A stretch of 64,000 nt of DNA from Marinobacter sp. ELB17. Lineage in GTDB: Bacteria > Pseudomonadota > Gammaproteobacteria > Pseudomonadales > Oleiphilaceae. Below are positions 1 to 7,677 of this stretch, piece after piece. The position numbers and the translations under genes were made by a program. Where the stretch lies: positions 16,159 to 80,158 of the forward strand of contig NZ_AAXY01000017.1 in the NCBI RefSeq assembly GCF_000169375.1, read 5' to 3'. Under the pieces are notes generated by a model. It saw only the letters and a program-made list of their open reading frames with translations, searched no databases and was not told the DNA's origin. Within the stretch, counting starts at the first letter, position 1. Every line of letters begins with the position of its first letter.

Positions 1-303
1 AACTGCGGCTGTCTCGAAGACAGGCTCAACGGGCTCTGAAGGAGTCTCCTCGATGGACGATTGCACCGCCACCATCTGCGCGGCGTCGTCGGCAGCGGCT
101 TCTTGCGCGAGTTGTGCCTTGATTGCACCCATCTCCGTCAAACCTAGCAAGCGGCCAGCGCCGGTAGGGTCCAGAGCGTACTCGGAGGGCATCACCACGG
201 TTACCAGCAGAACCAGCGCTACGATGGCCGCAATGATGGTGGATCGAATCAGCTGCGCGGAACTGGGTAATTCGCTACGTGAGGGCATATCGGTGTTATA
301 CAT
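1..303 (-). CDS. Membrane-anchored small protein (partial, runs off the window edge)
   Basis: An ATG at the complement of 301-303, preceded by GGAG, opens a frame of 101 codons that is still open at base 1. After about 18 polar residues there is one hydrophobic segment (about residues 19-38, TIIAAIVALVLLVTVVM), then an acidic, Ala/Glu-rich stretch, so a single-pass anchor with an extracytoplasmic tail is likely. It lies 15 nt downstream of the HupE/UreJ gene in the same direction and is probably co-transcribed with it. Small anchor proteins of this kind often accompany HupE/UreJ genes in metal loci; the function is unknown. The C-terminus is not visible. Confidence 0.7.
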   Translation of the reverse strand, partial: MYNTDMPSRSELPSSAQLIRSTIIAAIVALVLLVTVVMPSEYALDPTGAGRLLGLTEMGAIKAQLAQEAAADDAAQMVAVQSSIEETPSEPVEPVFETAAV

Positions 304-318
304 AAAAGATCTCCAGAA

Positions 319-1053
319 TTAAGCGACAAAATAACCGGTGAGCTGAAAGCCGATGAGCAGGAAGCCGGCGCTCATCATGGCCACGTTGGCGGTATAGGCA
401 TGGCGGAAAAAACCGTCGGTTTTACGCCAGTAGCTCATAACGATGAGAATCATCGCCAGGGCTAAAAGCTGGCCGATTTCCACGCCCACGTTGAACGCGA
501 GCAGGTTCGGTATCAGCCCATCCGGGGAGATGTCGTACTCAATGATTTTCGTGGACAGGCCAAAGCCGTGGAAGAAGCCGAAAATCAACGTGGCGGCCTT
601 GGTGTTGGGTTGGAAGCCGAACCAGCGCTGATACGCGCCCACGTTATCCAGTGCCTTGTACACCACCGAGAGCCCGATGATGGCGTCAATGATGTAGCTG
701 TTAATGCCGACGTTGAAGTACACGCCCAGCAGCATGGTGGTGGAATGCCCCAGCGCAAACAGGCTTACGTAGATTGCGATGTGCTGCATGCGGTAAAGGA
801 AGAAGATGACCCCCAGAAGGAATAGCAGGTGGTCATAACCGGTGACCATGTGTTTGGCCCCGAGATAGATGAATGCAATGAGGTTTACCCCGGATATTTC
901 CTGGATGTACCCTTTGTCTCCCTGGGCAATGGCATGGGCCAGCACATCGGCGCTCATTCCGAGCAAACCCAGTGTCAGGAATATCCAGACCAGACGGCGA
1001 CCGCCGGCGGCTGTGCGCGCACGCCAATGGCCGTCAAGCAACGTTGACAACAT
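319..1053 (-). CDS. HupE/UreJ family membrane transporter
   Basis: This 244-residue polytopic inner-membrane protein has about seven hydrophobic segments and the family's polar membrane motifs GYDHLLFLLG and LFALGHSTTM, plus FGFFHGFGLS in the second half. HupE/UreJ proteins are linked to nickel or cobalt movement, often beside hydrogenase or urease genes; neither is present here. The ATG is preceded by GGAG at good spacing. It is the second gene of a three-gene set (His-rich protein, HupE/UreJ, anchor protein) that diverges from a CsoR/RcnR-type metal sensor, so metal-controlled expression is likely. Metal specificity cannot be read from the sequence. Confidence 0.85.
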   Translation of the reverse strand: MLSTLLDGHWRARTAAGGRRLVWIFLTLGLLGMSADVLAHAIAQGDKGYIQEISGVNLIAFIYLGAKHMVTGYDHLLFLLGVIFFLYRMQHIAIYVSLFALGHSTTMLLGVYFNVGINSYIIDAIIGLSVVYKALDNVGAYQRWFGFQPNTKAATLIFGFFHGFGLSTKIIEYDISPDGLIPNLLAFNVGVEIGQLLALAMILIVMSYWRKTDGFFRHAYTANVAMMSAGFLLIGFQLTGYFVA

Positions 1054-1098
1054 AACGACTCCAATAATTTCGTTTAAAAAGCTGCGGTGCAGCGAGAC

Positions 1099-1461
1099 TT
1101 AAACAGTCAGAGAGGTTTTTGGCGGGCGTTCTAGCCGGTAACGAAAGCTGCGGGGAGAATCTCCGGCGTAGGGTACAGGCAGCCGGAGGGAGATTGAGTA
1201 GCCCGTGACGAGGCGGGTCGTCAGCCGATCCGCGGATTCGTGGCTGTGATTGCCCGCGTCGTGGTGAGGGTGACTGCCTGACTTTTCGTCAAAATCGTCG
1301 TGGTTGTGTGACGGGCCATCGTGACCCTCTGAAACAAACGCACTTAGCTCTGCGACACCGTGAGATGACACCCCACCAACGACCGATAGCGTCATCCCAG
1401 CCAGCGCAAGCAGCAGGGCAAGAAGTGGAATCAAATTTTTACGATGGGTGGCCGTCACCAT
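1099..1461 (-). CDS. His-rich exported or membrane-anchored protein
   Basis: The 120-residue protein starts with a basic N-terminus and a hydrophobic segment (about residues 10-30) that could be a signal peptide or anchor. A His/Asp-rich stretch follows (about residues 45-77, including EGHDGPSHNHDD and SHPHHDAGNHSH) that looks like a metal-binding tail. No family is recognised. It is the first gene of the leftward metal operon, directly next to the C/G-tract palindrome at 1515-1531, so it should be the gene most directly controlled by the divergent sensor. A periplasmic metal chaperone or buffer role is inference. Confidence 0.65.
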   Translation of the reverse strand: MVTATHRKNLIPLLALLLALAGMTLSVVGGVSSHGVAELSAFVSEGHDGPSHNHDDFDEKSGSHPHHDAGNHSHESADRLTTRLVTGYSISLRLPVPYAGDSPRSFRYRLERPPKTSLTV

Positions 1462-1514
1462 AGGTGTCAGTTCTTTAGTCAGGCTATTGGATTAATTCAG
1501 TGAGAGAGGATAGC

Positions 1515-1531
1515 ATCCCCCCTAGGGGGAT
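1515..1531. promoter_or_regulatory. C/G-tract palindrome, probable CsoR/RcnR-family operator
   Basis: The sequence is ATCCCCCC, TA, GGGGGAT: a near-perfect palindrome with a 6-C and a 5-G tract. It sits between the divergent His-rich gene (starts 1461) and the sensor gene (starts 1543). G/C-tract inverted repeats with A/T borders are typical operators of the CsoR/RcnR/DmeR family. It lies 11 nt before the sensor ATG, so binding would also autorepress. Confidence 0.7.
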
Positions 1532-1542
1532 AGGAATTAAAT

Positions 1543-1821
1543 ATGGCGAATGATCAAACGCACCACTCGCATCTGCAGATCGTCAAGCGCCTGAAGCGGG
1601 CTCAAGGTCATCTGGGCAGCGTGATAGGGATGATTGAGGCAGGGCGATCCTGCCTGGAACTGGCGCAGCAGCTTCATGCCGTTGAAAAAGCCATTCAACA
1701 GGCAAAGCGGGTGTTGGTACAGGACCACATCGAGCACTGCCTGGATGATGCGATTGGCCCGCTGGAACCGGAACAGAAAAGCCATTTTGATGAGTTCAAA
1801 GCCATTGCCCGTTATCTTTGA
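1543..1821 (+). CDS. CsoR/RcnR-family metal-sensing repressor
   Basis: This 92-residue all-helical protein has the family core RLKRAQGHLGSVIGMIE, then Cys37, His62 and Cys66. The 25- and 4-residue spacing reproduces the X-Y-Z metal-site geometry of CsoR (Cys-His-Cys). The N-terminus is His-rich (HHSH at residues 7-10), which recalls nickel/cobalt sensors such as RcnR and DmeR that use N-terminal ligands, so the metal is uncertain: copper by the Cys-His-Cys pattern, cobalt or nickel by neighbourhood. It should bind the palindrome at 1515-1531 as apo-repressor and release on metal binding. Confidence 0.88.
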   Translation: MANDQTHHSHLQIVKRLKRAQGHLGSVIGMIEAGRSCLELAQQLHAVEKAIQQAKRVLVQDHIEHCLDDAIGPLEPEQKSHFDEFKAIARYL

Positions 1822-1941
1822 ACATTGTTGGTTCATGCTTGATAGTCTGAAATACCGAACGTACTGGCACCTGTTCTTCGCTCGTTAGTTGCTTTACGGA
1901 GCACCAGGAATTTGAGAGGTTTGAGTTCAGAGGACTTTCAA

Positions 1942-2184
1942 TTGGCCTGGATAATCACAAAATACGCGATTACAGCTCTGCTGGTGGTTTTGATCTCAGA
2001 AGTGGCCAAGCGCAGTGATAAGTTGGGCGCACTGATTGCGGCGTTACCGATGTTCCTGATTTTTCCGTTCCTTCTGTCCCGGCTTGGCTTTTGGGGGGCT
2101 CTTGCGGCAAGTGCCATTATCGCCGTGGTGTGTTTTAGCGTCCTGGCTGTGGTGGTGAAGCGATTTGGCATTATCTTGCTATAG
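1942..2184 (+). CDS. DUF3147 family membrane protein with internal deletion
   Basis: The protein begins LAWIITKYAITALLVVLISE and ends VVKRFGIILL, matching the two ends of DUF3147 membrane proteins. Family members as I recall them are about 115-120 residues, with a loop and helix between the LIAALP and LPMFL motifs. Here these are fused as LIAALPMFLIFPF, giving about 80 residues. The TTG at 1942 is preceded by AGAGGA at good spacing and matches the family N-terminus; an upstream TTG at 1912 would add ten residues. The deletion is in frame, so a shortened product could be made, but loss of function is likely. Confidence 0.6.
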   Translation: MAWIITKYAITALLVVLISEVAKRSDKLGALIAALPMFLIFPFLLSRLGFWGALAASAIIAVVCFSVLAVVVKRFGIILL

Positions 2185-2269
2185 CCATGAAGCTTTCAGT
2201 AATTCTGAGGTTGCAGAAGCGTATTCATCTCCTTCCCACTTGATTTACACGTTGGCTGTGTTAGATTTG

Positions 2270-2440
2270 GCGCTCTTTGGGGAGTAGCCTGCTTCCGGTA
2301 TTCGGAAGAGTTCGTGTCAACATACCTGGCCAAACGCCATGGTGCGAACACCTCTCGGTTGGCGAGACCATCGATATATCCATGCCTGATGGTCGGGCGT
2401 GTGGATATGTCGTGGACTCAACGCCCGGCCGGAGAACATT
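2270..2440 (+). promoter_or_regulatory. yybP-ykoY manganese riboswitch upstream of mntP
   Basis: The leader carries the conserved aptamer blocks in order: TTTGGGGAGTAGCC (2276-2289), GTGTCAACATACC (2314-2326) and GGCGAGACC (2361-2369). These are the loop motifs of the yybP-ykoY class, which senses Mn2+. Downstream, GGTCGGGCGT (2391-2400) can pair with ACGCCCGGCC (2421-2430), next to the Shine-Dalgarno GGAG at 2431, while ATATCCA (2376-2382) can pair with TGGATAT (2402-2408). These look like alternative folds of an expression platform acting on translation of mntP. Confidence 0.93.
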
Positions 2441-2442
2441 GA

Positions 2443-3000
2443 ATGAACCCCATAGCCCTTCTGTTGTTGGCTCTTTCAATGTCTACTGATGCGTTTGCAG
2501 TAGCCATAGGCAAGGGAGCAAGCCTTAAAAATCCCCATTTCTTCGAAGCATTAAGAATGGGCCTCATTTTTGGATTAATTGAGGCCATCACTCCCTTTAT
2601 CGGTTGGTTAATTGGTAATATCGCCGCGTCTTATGTGGATGTTTGGGGGCACTGGATAGCGTTCGCGTTATTGGTGTTTCTTGGCTTACACATGCTCTAT
2701 GAAGGTCTGAGTCCAAGTAGTGAAGAGATAGAACAACCCTCCAGACATTCTTTTCTTAAGATTGCTCTAACCGCATTTGGCACCAGTATTGATGCAATGG
2801 CAGTGGGTGCAAGCCTGGCATTTGTAGAGGTGAGCATATTTCTGGCCGCTGGGCTCATTGGCCTGGCCACAACGGTAATGGTTACGTTAGGCGTCATGTT
2901 GGGACGAGTCGTGGGTTCACTGTTCGGTCAGAAGGCTGAAATTATGGGCGGCCTGACACTGATTGCCGTTGGTGCATGGATCTTGTCAGGCAATCTTTAA
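2443..3000 (+). CDS. mntP: Manganese efflux pump MntP
   Basis: The 185-residue, six-helix inner-membrane protein has the twofold repeat of the MntP (former DUF204) family, with the conserved acidic motifs [12 protein letters not shown] near the start and [13 protein letters not shown] in the second half. The family exports Mn2+. Length matches the family. The ATG at 2443 follows GGAG by eight nucleotides, and the yybP-ykoY riboswitch upstream is the classical regulator of this gene, so expression should rise with manganese. Confidence 0.95.
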   Translation: MNPIALLLLALSMSTDAFAVAIGKGASLKNPHFFEALRMGLIFGLIEAITPFIGWLIGNIAASYVDVWGHWIAFALLVFLGLHMLYEGLSPSSEEIEQPSRHSFLKIALTAFGTSIDAMAVGASLAFVEVSIFLAAGLIGLATTVMVTLGVMLGRVVGSLFGQKAEIMGGLTLIAVGAWILSGNL

Positions 3001-3044
3001 CTCTCAGCAATTGATCTATCCCACGCCCTTGGGTGGCAGCGCCG

Positions 3045-3305
3045 TTAGAAATGCGATGGACAGGTTTCGACTTCCACTGTCACATGTACGAGCGACGATT
3101 GGCCGGTTTGGATTCGGTCACGGTAATGGCCGGGAGACTGCGGATAGTGGGCAACGATCGCGACAATCGCGGCGTACAGATTGGGTCCAATCGACCAGAC
3201 GTGGAGATCACTCACACGCGTATCGTCACACTCCACCGTACGTTTGATGTCCTGCACGATACTTGCCTGCTGTTTGTCGAGTAATACACTCGCCGTGGTC
3301 TGCAC
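3045..3305 (-). pseudogene. 3' remnant of a DmeF-like cation diffusion facilitator gene
   Basis: The frame encodes the cytoplasmic C-terminal domain of a DmeF-type cation efflux protein: ASVLLDKQ, then DTRVSDLHVWSIGP, AAIVAIVAHYP, and the final SLVHVTVEVETCP before the stop. The membrane domain (roughly 220 residues) is missing. Upstream the sequence passes directly into the 3' end of the LysR gene, which overlaps it in another frame. It is a deletion remnant. Because DmeF pumps cobalt or nickel and is often paired with a DmeR sensor, it suggests what the nearby CsoR/RcnR-type gene once controlled. Confidence 0.8.
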
Positions 3306-4230
3306 AGGAGTCGGTGCATTTAGCCAAGAGGTGATCCGGCAACTCCGGGAGCATCTCTTTGAGCAAACCGATTAATCGGTTGTTCGCCCATTTCTGTTTA
3401 TACGCCAGTCCAAAATGATAGTTAAAGGCGGGCTTGAACGGCTTGATCAGTAGGTTATCGCGGGTTACCTGGTGGTCGTAGGCTGTGATGGGATTGATCA
3501 GGGTGATGCCGACACCGTTGGCGACCAGTGAGTAAATGGCAGCGATGTTGGCTTCGGTTTTACCGGCGATGTGAATGTTTTTCTGCGACAGTTCGAGCAG
3601 GAGCTGGTCGGCTGCCAGATTGGGCTGGTTGGGTATGACCAGATGCTGTCCTTTCAGATCTTCTATTGTGATCACACTGGCTTTGGCCAGGCTGTGGTTT
3701 TTAGGCATCAGACACACGGCTTCGGTTGAGATTAACTCATCAACCACCAGCGCCTGGCTGCTCACCGGAAGAGTCACAAATCCGACATCGAAATAACCCG
3801 CTTCAACCGCACGAATCACTTCCGGGCTGGGCATGATGTCCAGATAGACGTTGTATTTGGGGTTGTCACGCAGAATGCGGGCGATGATTTTGGGGACATA
3901 GGCAAAACCCAGAGCCGGTGCTGAGGCAATGCGTATGCGCGAAGCGCCAAATTCACGCAGTGCCACAATGCTGTGCTTCATGTTCTCCAGGTTGCTCAGC
4001 AAACCAAGAATCTCACTATAGAGCTCATCGGCCTCAGGCAGAACGATTAGCCGCTTCTTGTGCCGCATGAACAGCGGAATCCCAATATTTTCTTCTAATT
4101 GCGCCAGAGATCGACTGACGCCAGATTGGGTAATGCCCAAATCCCTGGCGGTCCTTGTGGCGGTGCCAGTCTCATACAGCGTTTTAAAAATGAGCAAAGA
4201 CTTCAGAGAGTTAAGGTTTATATCGCTCAT
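3226..4230 (-). CDS. LysR-family transcriptional regulator with altered C-terminus
   Basis: From the ATG at 4230 the protein is 334 residues: winged helix-turn-helix NLNSLKSLLIFKTLYETGTA...ITQSGVSRSLAQLEE, then a substrate-binding fold. A longer start at 4269 lacks a ribosome site and adds residues before the normal family N-terminus. The last 30 or so residues, from about CTDSCADHGEC, are read out of frame through the dmeF remnant, so the native C-terminus was probably replaced by the same deletion. It diverges from the aminotransferase at 4334 and is the likely activator of that catabolic cluster. Confidence 0.85.
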   Translation of the reverse strand: MSDINLNSLKSLLIFKTLYETGTATRTARDLGITQSGVSRSLAQLEENIGIPLFMRHKKRLIVLPEADELYSEILGLLSNLENMKHSIVALREFGASRIRIASAPALGFAYVPKIIARILRDNPKYNVYLDIMPSPEVIRAVEAGYFDVGFVTLPVSSQALVVDELISTEAVCLMPKNHSLAKASVITIEDLKGQHLVIPNQPNLAADQLLLELSQKNIHIAGKTEANIAAIYSLVANGVGITLINPITAYDHQVTRDNLLIKPFKPAFNYHFGLAYKQKWANNRLIGLLKEMLPELPDHLLAKCTDSCADHGECITRQTAGKYRAGHQTYGGV

Positions 4231-4333
4231 ATTTTCTGGCCTCGAAGGATGATGGTTGCTTGAAAACATGAGTGTAAGTCATCAAGTAATGAATAAATAT
4301 TATGCATTGAAATTAATTTGAAGCTGTTCTTTA

Positions 4334-5725
4334 ATGAAAACAGAATTAAAAAACACCGATTTGTTTTCAAGAGTGGTTAGTGCCATGTCCAACAATGCTT
4401 TGTTTTACCTGACCAGTAATGACATGCCGCTTGTCAGCCATGCCGATGGCATTTATATCTGGGACACCACAGGTCGGCGTTACATCGATGCCTGCTCCGG
4501 TGCCATCACCTGCAATGTTGGCCACAACCACCCCACCGTAAAACGCGCCATGGTTGAGCAACTTGATAAGGTTGCTTTCAGCTATCGCACCCAGTTTGAA
4601 AGCCAGGTCGCGCTAGACCTGGCAAACCGCCTGGTCGGTCTGACCGACGGTGAGCTGGATAAAGTCTTCTTTGTCGGCAGTGGTTCAGAAGCGGTCGAGA
4701 GCGCTATCAAACTGGCGGTCCAGTATTTTGTTGCCAAAGGGCAGCCAGAGCGTTGCAAATTTGTGTCGCTGCGCCCTTCGTATCATGGCAGTACCATGGG
4801 CGCACTGGGGCTAACGGGATACGAACCCCTGGAGGCACCGTATCGCTCGATCACTATTAGCTCGGTCAAGGTGCCCTCGCCAGACTTGTATCGTTACCAG
4901 GAAGTCAGTGTTGAAGAACACATTGCATCGGTGCTGGAACAGACCGAAAGCGCCATTCTGGCCGCAGGCCCGGAGACAATTGCGGCCCTTGCGCTGGAGC
5001 CGGTTGGAGGTGCCAGCACCGGAGGGCGCATGGTCACCAAAGCGTATATGGAAGGGTTACGGGCTTTGTGTGATCGCTACGGTTTTCTGTTCATCATGGA
5101 CGAAGTGCTCAGCGGCATGGGCCGCACCGGCGCCTGGTTTGCCTACCAGCATTTTGGTGTGGTGCCTGACATTCTGGCGCTGGCCAAAGGGCTCGGTTCT
5201 GGCTACTACCCCATAGCGGCCATGATGGCGCGTCAGGAGTTGGTCGACGAGGTGAGTCGCAGTGGCGGTTTCATGCACGGTCATACCTACGCCGGCAACC
5301 CTTTGGCTTGTGCCACGGGCCTTGCTGTCATTGGTGTGATGGACTCGGAACAGCTGGTCAACAATGCGGTAGAGCAGGGTGCCTATCTTCGTCAGCAACT
5401 CGATCAGCTCGCTCTCAAGTATGACCGTATTGGCAATGTGCGAGGCATCGGCTTGTTGCAGGGGGTGGAGCTGGTGCAGGACAAGGCCAGCAAGCAGCCA
5501 TTTCCGGCATCGTTCAATGCCTTCGAAAAGCTCACCGCTCTGGCCAAGGTCCGCGGCCTGCTGATTTATCCGAGGCGTTGCCTGAATGGTCTGGAGGGGG
5601 ATCATGTGTTGATTACGCCGCCTCTGACCGTCACCGCTGCGGACATTGACGACATAATCGCCTTGCTGGATGACAGCCTGGCCGCCTTCGAGCAGGTGTC
5701 GCTGAGGCAGGAGGTCTGTTCATGA
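4334..5725 (+). CDS. Class III PLP aminotransferase of the catabolic cluster
   Basis: The 463-residue fold-type I enzyme has the class III signature: GSGSEAVESAIKLA for cofactor phosphate, IMDEVLSGMGRTGAWFA with the cofactor-ring Asp, and Schiff-base Lys285 in LALAKGLGSGYYP. Such enzymes move the terminal or beta amino group of diamino, omega-amino or beta-amino acids to a keto acid. The stop overlaps the next ATG by 4 nt, so it is coupled to the CoA transferase genes. A 3-oxoacid CoA transferase and thiolase downstream suggest its product is a 3-oxo acid, hence a beta-amino acid substrate. That substrate is inference. Confidence 0.9.
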   Translation: MKTELKNTDLFSRVVSAMSNNALFYLTSNDMPLVSHADGIYIWDTTGRRYIDACSGAITCNVGHNHPTVKRAMVEQLDKVAFSYRTQFESQVALDLANRLVGLTDGELDKVFFVGSGSEAVESAIKLAVQYFVAKGQPERCKFVSLRPSYHGSTMGALGLTGYEPLEAPYRSITISSVKVPSPDLYRYQEVSVEEHIASVLEQTESAILAAGPETIAALALEPVGGASTGGRMVTKAYMEGLRALCDRYGFLFIMDEVLSGMGRTGAWFAYQHFGVVPDILALAKGLGSGYYPIAAMMARQELVDEVSRSGGFMHGHTYAGNPLACATGLAVIGVMDSEQLVNNAVEQGAYLRQQLDQLALKYDRIGNVRGIGLLQGVELVQDKASKQPFPASFNAFEKLTALAKVRGLLIYPRRCLNGLEGDHVLITPPLTVTAADIDDIIALLDDSLAAFEQVSLRQEVCS

Positions 5726-6417
5726 AAAAAAACCAGACCCTGGAAAACGCCATCGCCGCCATCCCCTCAGGCGCTGTGGTCATGGTGGGTGGCTTTGGCA
5801 ATCCGGGCACGCCTTTCAGCCTGATCAACGAGCTGGTGCGCCAGGGACAGACCGATCTGACGCTCATCAAGAACGATGCCAATGAACCTGGTCATGGTTT
5901 GAGCCGGCTGATAGAGAATGGCCAGGTGCGCAAGTTGATCACCACGCATATTGGCCTGAACAAAGGCGTGATTGATCTGATGAACCAGGGCGTACTCGAG
6001 GTCGAGTTTCATCCCCAGGGCATGCTGGCCGAAAAGATTCGCACTGCCGGTGCTGGCAGCTTCGGTTTCCTCACCGACATCGGCATTGATTCCGAGATTA
6101 CCCGGCCAGAAGATCTACTCGAATGGCAAGGTCAGACCTACAAGGTCGAGATGGCGTTGCCGGCGGATTATGCGCTCATTCATGCCGCACAGGCGGACGG
6201 GCTCGGCAATTTGCTGTACCAGGGCTCGGCTATCAACTTCAGCCCCCTGATGGCCATGGCTGCAAACCATGTCATTGTCGAGACGCCGGATCTCGGCGTT
6301 CCGGGCCGATTCAAGCCAGAACAAGTGCATACGCCGGGTGCCTTTGTCGACAGCGTTGTACCGCTGGAATCACTCACCTCTGATTACGGGATTCTGGAAC
6401 ATCATGTCCGCCGCTGA
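5722..6417 (+). CDS. 3-oxoacid CoA-transferase, subunit A
   Basis: At 231 residues this matches the alpha subunit of family I CoA transferases (AtoD/ScoA/PcaI type). It has the CoA-binding glycine motif VVMVGGFGNPGTP near the N-terminus and the IHAAQADGLGNLLYQG region. With subunit B it would move CoA from succinyl-CoA or acetyl-CoA to a 3-oxo acid. It overlaps the aminotransferase stop by 4 nt and subunit B by 14 nt, the usual coupled arrangement. The substrate cannot be told from sequence alone. Confidence 0.92.
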   Translation: MKKNQTLENAIAAIPSGAVVMVGGFGNPGTPFSLINELVRQGQTDLTLIKNDANEPGHGLSRLIENGQVRKLITTHIGLNKGVIDLMNQGVLEVEFHPQGMLAEKIRTAGAGSFGFLTDIGIDSEITRPEDLLEWQGQTYKVEMALPADYALIHAAQADGLGNLLYQGSAINFSPLMAMAANHVIVETPDLGVPGRFKPEQVHTPGAFVDSVVPLESLTSDYGILEHHVRR

Positions 6418-7051
6418 ACGCATTTTGAGCCGGGCGGTGAGTGAAATCATCCCGGGCAGCATTGTCAATCTGGGCATTGGTTTGCCAACGCAGGTTATCC
6501 ATTACCTGCCGGATGACTTCGATGTACAGATCCATTCGGAGAACGGCATTCTCGGCGCCTGGAAGCAGAGTGCTCCCGAGGCAATGGATCCCTTCCTTAT
6601 TGATGCCGCCGGCGCCTATGTTTCCCTTCGGGAAGGGGCCAGCCTGTTCGACAGTGCTGTTTCTTTTGCAATCATTCGTCGCGCCCGGCTGGATCTAACC
6701 ATGATCGGCGCCTTCGAAGTCGACGCGCTCGGCAACCTTGCCAACTGGAAAATCCCGGGCAAGTTTTCGCCCGGGATTGGGGGTGCCATGGAACTGGCCC
6801 AAAAGACGAAACGCATCGTTGTGCTGACGACCCATACCGACAAACAGGGGCGACCCAAGATCCTTAAAAATTGCCGGCTGCCGCTGACGGCCAAAATCTG
6901 CGTCAACCGCATAATTTCCGACCTGGCGGTAATGGACGTCGCTGCGCAAGGCCTGGTGGTGCGTGAAAAGCTGGTCCAGATCAGTGACGCTGATTTGCAG
7001 GCCCAAACGGAAGCGGAGTTGACGTTTGCCACAAGGGGGGCCGAGTCATGA
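6404..7051 (+). CDS. 3-oxoacid CoA-transferase, subunit B
   Basis: The ATG at 6404 (MSAAERILSRAV) gives 215 residues, the normal beta-subunit length; longer readings simply run into subunit A. The catalytic glutamate is Glu46 in the signature SENGILG, which forms the glutamyl-CoA intermediate. PGSIVNLGIGLPT at the N-terminus is also characteristic. It overlaps subunit A by 14 nt, and its stop overlaps the start of the thiolase remnant, so the order aminotransferase, CoA transferase, thiolase was one translationally coupled unit. Confidence 0.93.
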   Translation: MSAAERILSRAVSEIIPGSIVNLGIGLPTQVIHYLPDDFDVQIHSENGILGAWKQSAPEAMDPFLIDAAGAYVSLREGASLFDSAVSFAIIRRARLDLTMIGAFEVDALGNLANWKIPGKFSPGIGGAMELAQKTKRIVVLTTHTDKQGRPKILKNCRLPLTAKICVNRIISDLAVMDVAAQGLVVREKLVQISDADLQAQTEAELTFATRGAES

Positions 7052-7460
7052 AGTTGAAAGTCGGTGTTGACGCGTTCGCGGATTTGCCAGCAGATCGACT
7101 GTCACAGATATCCGGTATTAACCGGGAGCAGATGGACGCTTTTGCCTGCCGTTCGCACCAGCGAGCACGCGAAGCGCAGCAACGGAGTTTCTTTATCGAT
7201 GAAATACTGCCCATAACCGTGGCAGAGGGTGAGTCATTTGCACAAGATGTGTACACCCGGCCAGGCACTGGCCCAGCTATCATCGGCTTTCACTGAAAAA
7301 TGGCGGTGCTCTGGCTATCGGACACCCGCTGGGTGCAATCGGTGTTCGTCTGGCCGGCACCTTGGCACGGTCGCTGCAAGTATCGCAAGGTCGTTACGGC
7401 GTCGCCGCTGCCTGCATTGGCGGCGGTCAGGGCATTGCCATGTTGATTGAGTGCGTCTGA
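7048..7460 (+). pseudogene. Thiolase (acyl-CoA acetyltransferase) remnant
   Basis: Three frames must be joined. Frame one (7048-7260) has the thiolase mid-region GINREQMDAFACRSHQRARE and FFIDEILPI. A one-base shift then gives [10 protein letters not shown]. Another shift at the A-run near 7300 gives [20 protein letters not shown] and ends [16 protein letters not shown], the thiolase C-terminus with its His and Cys motifs. The N-terminal half with the nucleophilic Cys, and the section between SAFTEN and GGALAIGHP, are missing. The gene is dead. An intact copy would have cleaved the 3-oxoacyl-CoA made by the preceding CoA transferase. Confidence 0.85.
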
Positions 7461-7677
7461 GATGCACGGCCTGAGCGTGCGTTTGAAGACAAAAAGCAAG
7501 GAGAAACGGACAGGAGGTGACCATAGCAACAAGCAAGGTAGTCTAAACTATAAGCAATCTGGATGGATTAAAGCGATCAGTCCTGGCTCAACAGGTACGG
7601 TCATTAACCAGTGTGAAGAGGTGTGATGTACCGATGTGTGCATTGCTTTATAGAAAGGTCTGAACAGGAAGAAGAAT

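Noticed and set aside
53..322. Plus-strand open frame of 89 codons
   Set aside because: It is the antisense of the membrane-anchor gene on the minus strand, which has a ribosome site and a membrane helix; the plus frame is Ser/Ala-rich with no signal.
4231..4269. LysR start at 4269
   Set aside because: No ribosome site, and the extra 13 residues precede the conserved helix-turn-helix start; ATG 4230 is better.
6269..6403. Upstream extension of the CoA-transferase subunit B frame
   Set aside because: It only reads subunit A out of frame. The family N-terminus and overlap geometry put the start at 6404.
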